Assembly (NCBI RefSeq): GCF_963678975.1
Contig: NC_089274.1
Location: 4,328,001 to 4,392,000, forward strand
Direction of reading: 5' to 3'
Source of the DNA: Dysidea avara
Lineage: Eukaryota > Porifera > Demospongiae > Dictyoceratida > Dysideidae
Length of the DNA: 64,000 nt
A program made the position numbers and the translations under genes. Every line of letters begins with the position of its first letter. The stretch's first letter is position 1. A model generated the notes under the pieces. It made no database searches. It was not told where the DNA came from and was given only the letters and a program-made list of their open reading frames with translations. This document shows, piece after piece, positions 1 to 21,029 of this stretch.

Positions 1-764
1 CCTAGCAACAAAATACAAAAATTTGTATAGTGATTAAAGGAGGTTTTCAGAAACTTTATGGATTAAACTACCAGAACATACGTATCATGGTTGTGTGTAA
101 CTAGACACACTACACACAAAGCAAAACAAAATTGTAAAACCTTGTCAGCTGTGCAAAACTATTACTAGTTCTGCCCCCAGGAGGATTTGCCTGGACCAAC
201 TATAGTACCTGACTTGTGCACATGTACCCTGATGCTGGTTCACTCACTTCACAAGGCATAAGGTTCATGTAATACGATGTCAAATCTCATGGATAGAGGT
301 CATGGAACCAGAAGTTCCATAATGACCTTGACACTGCTAAGCTAAGACAGGGAATTTGCTTTCCCAGTTGACACCCTGTCCCATTATATGACTAGCTCAA
401 GGAAACAACAACAGTAACTGACTGATGCACAGAACCTGGAGCGTTGTGATTACCAAATGATGCTATAGCCACTGACTGACTGAGTTTCTCAATTCACACA
501 TACATAAACACACACAGAAGCACAAACAGGAAGGAAAGAAGGAAATTGGTTATTATGGATGAGTGGTGTTCCATCTATCCATCATTGACATTAGTATGAT
601 GTAGTGAATATTGCTACCGGATATACCCATATATTATCAGTAGTAGAATAAGTTACCATGTTTGAAAACAAAACTATTTTAATGGTGAAAATGCATCAGA
701 TATGTATATGTCTGATAAAAATGGATTTGTTGACACTGAGATTATTTGGAAATTGGTCCTTAAC

Positions 765-2886
765 CACTCCATAAAGGGTACTTTCTGAGGTTCTTACAGA
801 CCATACAATAAATAATCTGCTTTAATGTAAGTGATATTTGGTTCCCAGAAAGTGATATGGTCAGAGGCTCAGTAATGACATGGTGAACTATGATTACATC
901 ACATGATGCAGTAATACACTTCATTATTATTACTGTTAGAGTTTCACTTACACACTGGAAACTGCCATCAGTGTGGCTTATCTCCAAGTAAATACTTAAC
1001 AAAATACCAGCTATTGCTATAGTGATCAACCCAACAACATTTGTGAAATAGATATATTTGCCTATTACAAGCACCCAGCCTGTGTACTACAAGGCCTACA
1101 TGGGAAGTTTCAAATTACCAGTACTTAGAATGCTACTCAACTCACTCCACCACATTGTGATTCATGAGTACTGTTTATGCAGTGGACGTCATGTAACACA
1201 CACGTACCTGCTACCACATTCACTGCCATATTGTAACCATAGTCAAAGTGTACTAAGGACAGGTATCCAATATGTGTGCAGTATAGTAGTAGTATGATAG
1301 TAGCATAGATGTACTGCCTGAGGGAGAGGTGGACACAAAGAGATGATAATGGTCTACTGGTATTGGTGACCTACCTTACCATGGTCTAGCAGAAGGACCA
1401 GTAATTCTGTAATAATAAATAATATTTGTATGATATGATGTAGCTGCATCACACACTACTCTACACACACACTACTCTACACACGCACTTACATGTGTAC
1501 ACACACACTACACTACACCATAAGCAATACAAATGCACGCACACATACCACACCACACATACCACACCACACATACACACCTTACAAACTGGAGTATCAT
1601 CATGTAGACCACCAAGAGTGTTCCAGAGAAATAATCCAGCCTCTGTAACACAACAACAGATGGGGGAGAAGACATGAAATATTCTCACTCAATTACACAC
1701 TACAAGCACCATTATACCTCAGGTATGGAGCAGCCAATTTTGCATAATTTGAATTCCAATGATAATACCATACCTGTTTCAGTGCCCATACAAAAGTCTC
1801 AATAGTAGCAGTGCAATTTATCCCGTATTTCACTGGTAGCAGTGAAAAAGTTGTAATTGCAATTTCATTGGCTAGAATTTATGTTAACAATGTAGTGCCA
1901 ATTAGTGTTGACGCATGTTTAGTACATAGTGACAAATTGCGTACATCAACGCTAATGCACAGCATATGTATATGCAGCAAGTATGGTATTAATTGGGAAT
2001 AGCATGGGTATAGCAGTGAAATTAGGGATAAATACCACGAGTGTTGTATTGGAAATGGTAAATTTCACTCGGCTTCCAAATCGCATGGCCTTGTTTCTGT
2101 AATTGCACTGTAAAGTAGCCAATAAAATAGCAGAATAACAGAAGCCTTTTAAGTGCAACAACAAATGATGTAATACAAAGAAGGATAATGCAATCACCTG
2201 GTAGAAGTTAATGGCCACATAGAACTGGATAGATGTGTACTACATACAAACCATGAAGGGTGGTCACTATGTGATTAGTAGGCAATCACACACATTTTCG
2301 TGCAATTATGGAATAATTGTACTCATAACAGCTAAAATTGCACTCAAATGTGTGTGATTACCTATACTAATTACGAGATGAAAAACCTAATGTATCAGCT
2401 ACTTGCATCATTGTAGATGCTGAAGTCGATTGCATTTACTACTAACAACTAAGAATATAGCGAACAAAAACACAGGTACCTGAAACAAAGATCAGAATTT
2501 ATTCTAAATTACGCTCTATTACAAAATTTGCTGTAATATCGCTGGGGCTTAGCGGGATGAAACGACTTCTTCACTATTGAATTACTATTTCTGACAATAA
2601 TACAACAATAATCTTCACGGTTTACTAGAACTAAACCCTATGGAAAAATGTACAGTATGCATACGTCACACAATTATTGTGACGTCATGTCCTACCTCCT
2701 CTGTGTAGCAGCAGGAACAATACCATTCATCGCCACTATAGGAGGACCACAATAGTCTACACAGAGTTGCAATGCACGACAACTTTCTCATTCATAGTGT
2801 GGTAGAGTATATTGGTAAAATCTTCACCATCACATCCATCAGTTGTTTATATGTGCATTACTGGCATGTACACACGTGCGTGTACG

Positions 2887-2934
<48 letters not shown>

Positions 2935-4635
2935 TGTGCACACACATACACACACTACTCTGAGAGTTGTCTCTCTGTGGCATGGCATGACATTACACAG
3001 GTTGCAGTATTACAGTAACACAACTAGTCACTATGCATGACATAAGGAAGTTAGAAACCACAGATCAGAAAATAACTTGGCCAAATCAAAAAGCAACTGG
3101 CTAGTTCATAAATTAAACCATTTGTAGCCTGTATCTAGTTACTATACACACATATTTTAGTATCAAAATCTTTGCTGTTACTATACGCAACTGACACTTA
3201 GATGACACATATTGAACATGTCCCAAGTAAACTACTTAGCAACAAGTGTGGCTTTAATTGTTGAAATGCCTAAAGTAAAATAGCTGAAACAGCACAGTAA
3301 TGCTAGGTCTCTAATACTGAAAGGCACAAAACATCTTAATTCACAGACCATTACCAATTGAACCACAAGTTATTATAACACATAATAGATAACTGATTAC
3401 AGGAAGCTGTGAATATCAAATGGAGAATAGGTGATATTCTTGGTGATATGGTGTGTTAATGTATTCTGAGGAACAGTAGGATCATAAATGATAACATTAG
3501 CACAGGGGTGCTTATGTATTCTGAGAAACAGTAGGATCATAAATGATAACATTAGCACAGGGGTGCTTATGTATTCTGAGAAACAGTAGGATCATAAACA
3601 TAAAATATTATTAAGTTATTTGATCTGGTTGTCAGGAATATTTGGATGAGTAGTCAGTGAGCATTCCTGTACTTTACTACAAATTACATTTTTGTGTATT
3701 TTCAAATAGTGCTTATATGATCTGATTGGATGGTGTTGGGTATTGCACATATAGCACCATACATCAATACATCTAGTTAGTACATACACTCATTACTCAC
3801 TTCAGTCCAGCGTGTGTCCCTGCTGTGAAATACTACAGACCACACCCACGTGTTACTTGCAATCTGAGGGCAACATAATTATTACATGGACAGTGGGACA
3901 AAAAAAATGTCACTCACAAAAATGTGCTAAGGACCTATACATTGATCTCTAATTTGAATGTTTGAATAATGAGGATAAAACACAACCATGAGTTAAAACA
4001 GAGTTAACTATTGATACAATACAGTAAAATTAAGTCAGGTGCACTCTAAAAATTTGTGACCTCACTAAGCAGGTGTTAGACATGTCAAACAGAAATGGGA
4101 CACAAAGAAGTAAGTCAATGATCGATGCACCTGTGTTTGGGGTGCTAATAGTGATAAAATAAGGTCATTCAAATGCATAAGGTGAGTAGCTTGCAATACA
4201 AACTAGCTTCATTGTGTACTGTCAGCCACATAAGTGTAAAACAGAATCATTTGCACCACACCTCCAAACATTATAATAGTCATATTAGTTCTAGGCTGCT
4301 AGCTTTATATATTGTTCTCCATATCATGTAGAGCTGTGTAACGAGCCAAAAACTAATAATATGTATAGGGCTGAATGTTGTTTTGTTTTCCTCATAGGTT
4401 GTCCTTCTGATGTGGTGTTTTCCTTCTGAAGTTAAAGTTGAATTTTGTTATAAAAAGTCAACAAACGAGTGTCAGGAAAAATTAGGAATTTTCTTTACAC
4501 TTGTCTTAATCGCACAACTGTGGCCTAGCAATGACTTCCTGCAAATATCCACAAAAGTGGTAATATAGAAGACCTGCAATAAGCTTTGATGTACAGGTAC
4601 ATGGTATCAACATGGTAATAACAAACATTTAGGAA

Positions 4636-4670
<35 letters not shown>

Positions 4671-5943
4671 CACACGTGCACGCACGCATGCACACACACT
4701 ACATACCAAAGGACAAAGTCGGACAATCCAAAGGAAAGGATAATCACCTGGAGCATTTTGATGAAACTTAGAGAAGCTATGCAGGTGAGTTACTAAGTTC
4801 AGGACGGAGAACAACACTGACGCTGGTTCCTGTATACCTAGCAACCGAACAAATGGCCACTACAAAAACAACACAGCACTCAATATAACCACCAATAACA
4901 ACTAAAATCATTTTGCTAGACATTGATTTGTAATTATTACTACTGCCAAGAATTGCAACATTGTGAGACTGGTATCACACAGCATATAAACCCTGGGATG
5001 TTGTTATCCATTCCACATAGCACCGCAGGAAATCCTCATCACAAGTCAAAACACTACTGCACTGTGATTGTTGTATAACAATCCATCACAATATGTACTG
5101 TACATTTGGTCAGTAGTTTAGTACATAATGGGTATTATAATGAACCAACTTTTTCCTATCATTGTTGTATGATTAATAATAACAAGAGTAAATATGGTAA
5201 CTCTTAATTCACTCTTGATAATATATTATGGAACTATTAACAGGAACACATAAAGAACTCAGTGATTTCCTTAGATGATCACAATTCAATCAACCATGCA
5301 ACACAAAGAGAGTTTACTATTGGAGGGCTATTCCCTGACTGGCTTAATTCACAGGTATTTAACTAGATAGTACCGGTAGCTATCTGGGTGGTCGGGGGGC
5401 ATCCCTACCATAAACAAGGCTTGAGGGCCATATCATCATAGTACCCAGGTCTCTTCATCTCTGGGAGGTATAATCATTCACCAATATTAATTAATAACAG
5501 GTGGGTTATACTACTGTGCTGTTCATTTAATTACCCAGTCACCAACACATTAGAACCTCAATTAGAACAGTAATTAGTTAGGAAGGTACAACAATTATAA
5601 AGTTCTCAAACTTCTCATAGATCACCTTGCCATAAAACTGTCTGATAGGTCTCCCTAGTTTGACATCCTCTGTAGTCACCTCGTGCATACAAGTGTAACG
5701 ACAATCATCGGAACACGTCCATAGAAAAACATGCAAGTGCCATGGCAATGTCGCACGTATTGGGGATACATCTGAGCAACTCTTTTGTAGGCAGTTTGAC
5801 AAACAGTAACGATAATCCAACGAGTAGTCACCAACTGATTCCAGACTTGGTACAATTTGAATAGCTAGGAGCATGGATACCAGTATCGCTGTATACAACA
5901 TGTCTGTGTATATAAAATATATAAAAATTGAGAGTGCATCCAC
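765..5943 (-). CDS. PGAP3: PGAP3 (PER1) homologue, GPI-anchor lipid remodelling, 3' end not found
   Basis: PGAP3/Per1 proteins are multi-pass ER/Golgi membrane hydrolases of the CREST superfamily that remove the sn-2 acyl chain of GPI anchors. Exons read from the sequence: 5626-5943 (start, hydrophobic signal segment, CLSNCLQKSC and WTCSDDCRYTCM cysteine motifs, ending QFYGK), 4748-4859 (WPF...GIQEPASVLFS), 3801-3855 (TWVWSVVFHSRDTRWTE, the conserved FHxRD block), 1581-1642 (RLDYFSGTLL), 1380-1406 (ITGPSARPW), 1208-1317 (...GYLSLVHFDYGYNMAVNVV), and with less confidence 952-1016 and 765-792. At least one exon is missing between 3856 and 4747: the phases there do not join and I could not find it. 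The last exons, with the HxxxH active-site helix, were not found in 1-764 and may lie outside the window. The start may be Met 5943 or Met 5901; the second gives a cleaner signal peptide. It is divergent from DDX23 (120 bp). Confidence 0.85.
1445..1580. repeat. CA-rich low-complexity tract
   Basis: Imperfect CA/CCACA repeats lie in the intron just after the PGAP3 donor at 1580. They create spurious ORFs on both strands; no gene is called in them. Confidence 0.7.
2270..2374. repeat. Foldback element, about 105 bp
   Basis: Inverted arms begin GTGATTAGTAGGCAATCACA and end in the near-complement ...TGTGTGATTACCTATACTAAT, with a short AT-rich loop. It sits in the large PGAP3 intron between exons 3801 and 1642. 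No coding capacity. Confidence 0.65.
2885..2932. repeat. (CA)n microsatellite
   Basis: A short CG-alternating tract runs into about 20 CA units. The ORFs drawn across it are repeat translations. Confidence 0.9.
3461..3598. repeat. 55-bp tandem repeat, about 2.5 copies
   Basis: The unit starts GTATTCTGAGRAACAGTAGG and recurs at 3461, 3516 and 3571, exactly 55 bp apart and nearly identical. It is a minisatellite inside a PGAP3 intron. There are no spacers, so it is not a CRISPR array. Confidence 0.9.
4636..4690. repeat. (CA)n microsatellite
   Basis: CA repeats broken by CG steps, about 60 bp downstream of the PGAP3 exon 4748-4859 in the gene's direction. Confidence 0.85.
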
Positions 5944-6063
5944 ACTTGCTCACTTGTTAGCTGCGTAACCTGTGTCTCATTGGTTTAATCTTGATGGGCG
6001 CTAATTAGAAACACTGAGTATTAATTAGAATACGTTGACTCTTGTCGCAGTACAGTGATAACA
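5944..6063. promoter_or_regulatory. Shared divergent promoter interval PGAP3/DDX23
   Basis: Only 120 bp separate the two start codons, which point away from each other, so any core promoter must serve both genes or lie in their 5' ends. No clear TATA box is seen. The interval is inferred from gene arrangement, not from a recognised motif. Confidence 0.55.
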
Positions 6064-15974
<9,911 letters not shown>

Positions 15975-16017
15975 TAGTTGTCACGACATGTTTGTCATAA
16001 TAATTTTAGTCTACATT
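15975..16017. other. 43-bp convergent gap DDX23/CFAP210
   Basis: The stop codons of the two genes face each other across 43 bp, so their 3' UTRs must overlap or be almost absent. The overlap itself is inferred. Confidence 0.8.
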
Positions 16018-19000
16018 TCACCAATTGAAGCCCATACGTTTGTGAGTATTAGTGAGAAGGGGTCTAGAGCCGTATGCTGGTAGTTCAGTGTGTGTAGTGT
16101 CCTTTGCCATGTAACTTGGTCGTACCCCTCCTTTGCCTTCAAACACTGGCCCATGGCCAGCACCTGCTCCAGGGTGAGCTGTCTTCTTTAATGGTTTAAT
16201 GTTCGCCTTTCTTTGTTTAGCTTCATTGATCACTTTGTTAGCATATTCTTGAAATTGTTCTTCCTCAACCTTCAAGAGTTCTAAGTTCTTTGAATTGTAA
16301 TCGTGTTCGTCTTCTAACTCATTGTTCTTGCGTGTAACAACATCTTTCTGCATAGCAAGTCATATACATTATGTTAGTAATAAAGTAACAACTACCATTT
16401 GTAAAAGATGATATTCTTGTAATCCTTTAGCCTTGACAAATTGCTTTTGTTGTTTTGTCAATTGGCTTTCGTGGAACTACAGTATATGTATATGATGAGG
16501 ATAGAGTGGAGGAGTTATAATTATAACCTTTTGGTCTGCAAGGACTCGTTGTTTAAGCAGTTGCTTTTCCCTATCAGCTTCCTCCTTCACCTTCTCTGCA
16601 TTTTCGTTGATCTAATTGCAGAAATATTGCACATAACAGGTAGGTAGAAATCAATAGGAAAAATGTTTATGAGGATGAAATTTTTAAAAACTCAGCTAAA
16701 AGGGTCAAAAATTCTTGAACCCAATGTGTCTGTTATTAAGGTTTCACAATACATGGTAGCTAGCTCACCATTTTCACTCGATGTTTATAGATGTCAGCAT
16801 TCATTGCTACAAAATCTTCAGCTTTCCTCTTCTCCTCAGCCTGTTAAATTGTTAGATGAAGCACATCAAAAGTATCGTTACTGTTGACATACTAGTCTCT
16901 TCATTTCACGTTCTTCAATGGCCATAGCTATTTTCTCATCTTCATCATCTTGTTGCTAAAGTTTATGTATATTTTCTAGTGACTTGTACAGTTGAACATA
17001 CTTTCTGCAGTTCCTGTTGGAGTTTGTCACACATGACCAGCTGCTGACCTTGAAATTTACTATTAACAACATTGTGTGAAATGTGACCCTCAAATTAAAC
17101 AAGTAGTGCTACCTAAATATGGCCATTTCTTGGTCTTTTCTTAACTTCATCATTTTCTAAAAAAAGATTCGTGACATTAATTCAACACACAAACTAATTA
17201 CTTTCTTAGCATCTGCAAACAATTTAATTTCCTTCTCTTCCAAGAGTCGTTCACGCTCCCTGGCATCCTTGATGGCCTGTTTGAACACCAATAACAATAC
17301 AAGCTGTTAGTGGATGAATTGCTAACAGTTTGTTCTGCCAAAGTTTGATCGAGGTTCCTGCGATATTCGTGTTTCTGTTTCTGCATCTCTTCTGCAATGG
17401 CCTTCCTCTGCTGGTAGTACTGTCTCTGTAGAATAAATTAAATACTTGAAATTATTTCGTATTATATATAGCTAAGATTAGGACATGGCATATAAGAATT
17501 AAGATCTATCGTACCACTTCTTCCTCGATCTTCTTTTGCTCATCCAAAGCAGCTTGTCTTTCTTCTCTTTTCGTGTGGGTCTTTTCTGATATCCTAATTG
17601 ATATGATGGTGCGTTTAAATTGTTATGTTGATTTAATCAGCTCAACTGTTTTATTTGAAAAACTTTGACTTCATTTTTAGCTTTGATTGCTCTCTCGGCC
17701 TCTTCCATGTCCCTAAGAATGGCCTGCTCTCTTTCCTAAATGATGACACATGATACATGTCATCAGTTATAAACTGTAGTGACCTCAGCTTCTATAGCAA
17801 GGAATTTTGCATCAATTTTCTTTTGGATGACTTCTTTTTTCTTCTTCCTTAAGATTTGTTGCTGACGTTCAGCTAGCACCTCTGAGAGTTTTAGTGCACC
17901 CTTTAAGTTAGTTTGATTATAACACAATAAAATTGTAGCTAGTTGCTTACATGAAACTTTTTGACTCGGTCAGTTTGGTAGTACAGTAAGGTTTTTGCTC
18001 GCTCTATTGCTTCTTTTCGTTTCGTGGCCTGAAACTTGGCCTCTTCAATGTCCACTTTAACTTTCTCTTCCTATAATACAAGTCAACTGTTTTGCAGTGC
18101 ACAACATATTCTCTAATAGAGCAGTCACTGTTTAATCAGTATGAATAACTGATGCCATCAAGAGTGACCGCCAACTTGGCAAACACCACACCAATAGTTC
18201 AATTCATAATAATATAAGTACCAAGGAACACTTGATTATATACTGTTGATATGTATTGATGTGGTAACTATTATATTGAACTGAATACCAGCTCTACCTA
18301 TGGAATTCACCAGACTCTATGTCTTCTTGCCCCTAAAGTCTATGCTAACACACATACAGCTAGCCAATTAAAGTGGTAATACACAACTGGGCCTATGGAA
18401 CTTCAATCTTGCCAACTGGTAACATCATAGATAAAGGAATAGGCGAAATAGTGGCATGACCATGACTGGCAAGGCTTAGTCTGGTGGCACCTGTCCCTTC
18501 ACAAAAAGAGGAAGGGGCTAGCATTTACAATTTGTAGCATACAGGTAACACCAATCAGATTATGTTGTTTGTAATTACTAAATTTTTGTGACGTTTGTTT
18601 TAGAGTTACCATAGAGATATTGTGAACAATAGGGTGTTTTCTAAAAGAACAAAAGATGGAGGTAGTATAAGGTAGGCCACTTCAACTAAATCTTTTGTTT
18701 CTCAGGCAAAATTCAGCCAAATAAAGGTCGGTAAAATAAAAATAGGCTATTTTGCTAGCTGAAGAGTGATATTGCGAGTCAAACAGTGGCTAAGCTACAT
18801 TACGGTTGTTGTATCACTTGTGAGTAGGCAGCTATATGTTGAGATATTTAGTGTTACTTACTTTTTGAGAGCTTAAAGATAAATTTGCAACTCCTTCATG
18901 GTGTTATCACTCTTTGCAAGGTGATCACGTGATTAACATAATTATTTTATGCTGAAAAATATAGGGTCGGTCGGGCCCGAGAAACAAAAGATTTAGTTGA

Positions 19001-19720
19001 AGTGGCCTTAGTTGGAACTGATGTACCCATGATTCTGCCCAACCTTAGCCTTGTCTAGTCTGGCGGTGCCTGCCCTTCACTAAAAGAGGAGGGGTCTGGT
19101 CACTCTAGCATTACAGATTTGAACTATAGAATGTAATTAACAATGACATCACAAGAAATGGCACATCTAACAACCATAGTTTCAAGAAATAGGTTAAGAA
19201 ATGGCTGCTAACAACCAAAGATACTTTCTGTCGGTTCAAAATATTTTGTTAGATTATTGCCAGACATACAATGATTGTTGCCACTTACTTCCTCTTTCTC
19301 TTCTCTGATCTTTCTTGCTTCTAATTTCTTCAATCTTTGACCCTATACAGTTTACAATGATGAGGTGATACAGTCACACCCAGGGCACACCTCAATTGTG
19401 TTCTCCCAGTTTTTAACAAGAGATTTTGACATCTCCTGCAAGGCTTGCTGCTCACGAACTTTCTTTTCTCTACGCATCGCTTCATCCTCAGCTTTTTTCA
19501 ATCCATTTCTAATGCGTAGCCACTCGTTAAACTCCATAACGACCCCCTGTATTTTGGGAAACGGAATCATAGCTCATCCTACTACGTTTACGATTTATCT
19601 ACCTCCTTTTTCCTGCCCCCTATTTTTTGTTGCCCTGAGTAGAGTTTCTGTCATAATAACATACTGATATATACTTGTTAGCTTACTGTCCGTCCGAACA
19701 TGGCCAAGGGTGGTCGCCAT
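16018..19720 (-). CDS. CFAP210: CFAP210 (CCDC173), axonemal microtubule inner protein, complete
   Basis: CFAP210 is a coiled-coil protein with a trichohyalin-plectin-homology domain that lies inside the doublet microtubules of motile cilia. Sixteen exons (5' to 3'): 19687-19720, 19391-19572, 19289-19342, 17951-18070, 17784-17900, 17647-17735, 17515-17593, 17327-17425, 17202-17276, 17113-17156, 17002-17059, 16893-16955, 16769-16840, 16528-16611, 16396-16476, 16018-16347. All phases close to give 526 residues, close to the human protein. Diagnostic blocks: the start MATTLGHVRTD, LVKNWENTIE, YYQTDRVKKFHG, and the C-terminal tail GPVFEGKGGVRPSYM. Most of the rest is E/K/R-rich coiled coil. The intron 18071-19288 carries a MITE. 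The gene is divergent from the PHOSPHO gene (186 bp) and has an X-box-like site 15 bp upstream of the ATG. Confidence 0.93.
18674..19008. mobile_element. MITE with about 30-bp perfect TIRs, 335 bp
   Basis: The left end AGGCCACTTCAACTAAATCT continues as TTTGTTTCTC; the right end is its exact complement. Sub-terminal GGTCGGTCGGGCCCGA-type sequence follows the right TIR. Non-autonomous; family uncertain. It lies in a CFAP210 intron. Confidence 0.88.
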
Positions 19721-19906
19721 ATTGTTAATACCCTATTGCTATAACAACGCGCCCCTAACCGCAACATATTTCATCATTTTCATGCCTAAACGGCCTGAAT
19801 TGCATGTGTGCTTAGCGTGTGCATTACCTCTGTTGCTGGCAGGTGTTTGAATCGTTTTCTTGCTCGTTCTTTGACAACTTGTTATACGTGAGGTGATTAG
19901 GGTTCC
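19721..19906. promoter_or_regulatory. Divergent promoter interval CFAP210/PHOSPHO
   Basis: 186 bp lie between the two outward-facing ATGs. It includes the X-box-like site on the CFAP210 side; no TATA box is evident. Confidence 0.5.
19735..19748 (-). promoter_or_regulatory. X-box-like (RFX) site upstream of CFAP210
   Basis: On the minus strand the site reads GTTGTTATAGCAAT, 15 bp before the CFAP210 ATG. It fits the inverted half-site layout of animal X-boxes, differing from the usual ending AAC at the last base. RFX factors drive ciliary genes in animals. The position suggests regulation, but binding is inferred. Confidence 0.6.
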
Positions 19907-20602
19907 ATGGCCAATTCAAAGAAAATACTGTTCGCTTTCGACTTCGACCGTACCATGATAGATTTCAACTCAGATGGATGGTTCTTGGAGAAAACTGATC
20001 AGTCATTCGAGGACAGCAGCTATACGTGTTGGACTGATTTTATGCAGAGCGTGTTTAAGCTATTACACTCACGTGGTCTGACTGAAGAACAAATCAAGAG
20101 TGGATTAGGGCAAGTCAAAATCCTCCCTGCTGTGAAAACAGCTTGTGATGTTATTGCTGAATCAGACAAGGCAGATTCAATTGTTATTTCTGATGCTAAT
20201 GTCTACAACATTAATCATATCCTTAACGCCAATGGAATGGGGACCTGGTTCAAAGACATCGTTAGCAACCCAGCATCATTTGATGACAAAGGCATGCTAA
20301 CAATTCAGTATTACCATCAAAAAGGTCACAGCTGTCCTAACTGCCCACCTAACTTGTGTAAGAAGGATGTTCTAGCTGACTACTTGACCAAGTACGATAA
20401 GATAGTGTATGTTGGGGATGGGCACAATGATATCTGTCCATCACTGGGATTGTCTGCCCGTGATGTAGTCATCGCAAGGAAGGGTTATTACATGGCTAAT
20501 CACATCAATGATAGTGGCACATTGAAGGCGTCCCTTCATATAGTGGAGTTTGATGATAACATAGTGAAAATTGTACAAGATATTCTGCTGCAGTCCAACT
20601 AG
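19907..20602 (+). CDS. PHOSPHO1/2-type HAD phosphatase, intronless
   Basis: 231 residues, the full length of the PHOSPHO family, which hydrolyses phosphocholine/phosphoethanolamine (PHOSPHO1) or pyridoxal phosphate (PHOSPHO2). HAD motif I is FDFDRT at residues 11-16 (nucleophile Asp12, general acid Asp14); motif II is VISDAN; motif IV is VYVGDGHNDICPSL. The family's Cys-rich block HSCPNCPPNLC is present. A probably cytosolic enzyme: no signal peptide. ATG 19907 fits the family's short N-terminus. The lack of introns, among genes with many, suggests an ancient intronless gene or an old retrocopy. Which of the two family members it matches cannot be settled by eye. Confidence 0.9.
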   Translation: MANSKKILFAFDFDRTMIDFNSDGWFLEKTDQSFEDSSYTCWTDFMQSVFKLLHSRGLTEEQIKSGLGQVKILPAVKTACDVIAESDKADSIVISDANVYNINHILNANGMGTWFKDIVSNPASFDDKGMLTIQYYHQKGHSCPNCPPNLCKKDVLADYLTKYDKIVYVGDGHNDICPSLGLSARDVVIARKGYYMANHINDSGTLKASLHIVEFDDNIVKIVQDILLQSN

Positions 20603-21029
20603 GTCTTCTTGGTTTTAGCTAGTTATTTATCATTCAACAAGCTGTTCCTAGAACTAAACTTTGCATGTGCACATTCTCACAGCATTGAAAACTGACACTA
20701 CCACATAGTGTATTATATAGCACTTGGATAGCACTAGAGACAGTATATTTATTTTGCACTTATATATATTACAGGATTCCAAATATTTAGTATTAAATTT
20801 TATTTATTTTCAGTAATCTTGAGTAACTCGGAACTTTTATGTAGCAAACATTGTTGATACGACTTATTATAGGGGCACATGAAATTTCAAACCCACAGAT
20901 GTTTGAAAGGTGAACTCAACATATGCAATTGAATTGGCAGGGGAAATACACAGCTCTAGCGTATGGAATAAGTTATGCATTACAAGCTAGTCAGATTACA
21001 CCATGGTAATAATCTACTATCTATGGTAT
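20603..21029. other. Convergent spacer PHOSPHO/CFAP410
   Basis: 427 bp of AT-rich DNA with presumed 3' UTRs of both genes. No other feature recognised. Confidence 0.6.

Noticed and set aside
2772-3040. Open frames through the CA microsatellite
   Set aside because: Low-complexity HTHT/TQTQ translations, no family signal.
3461-3598. Possible CRISPR-like array
   Set aside because: Units are directly adjacent, 55 bp, without unique spacers, and the genome is animal.
19573-19686. Alternative CFAP210 model reading on through this stretch with a 30-bp intron
   Set aside because: A 30-bp intron is too short. The donor at 19686 and acceptor at 19573 join in phase and keep the family-like N-terminus.
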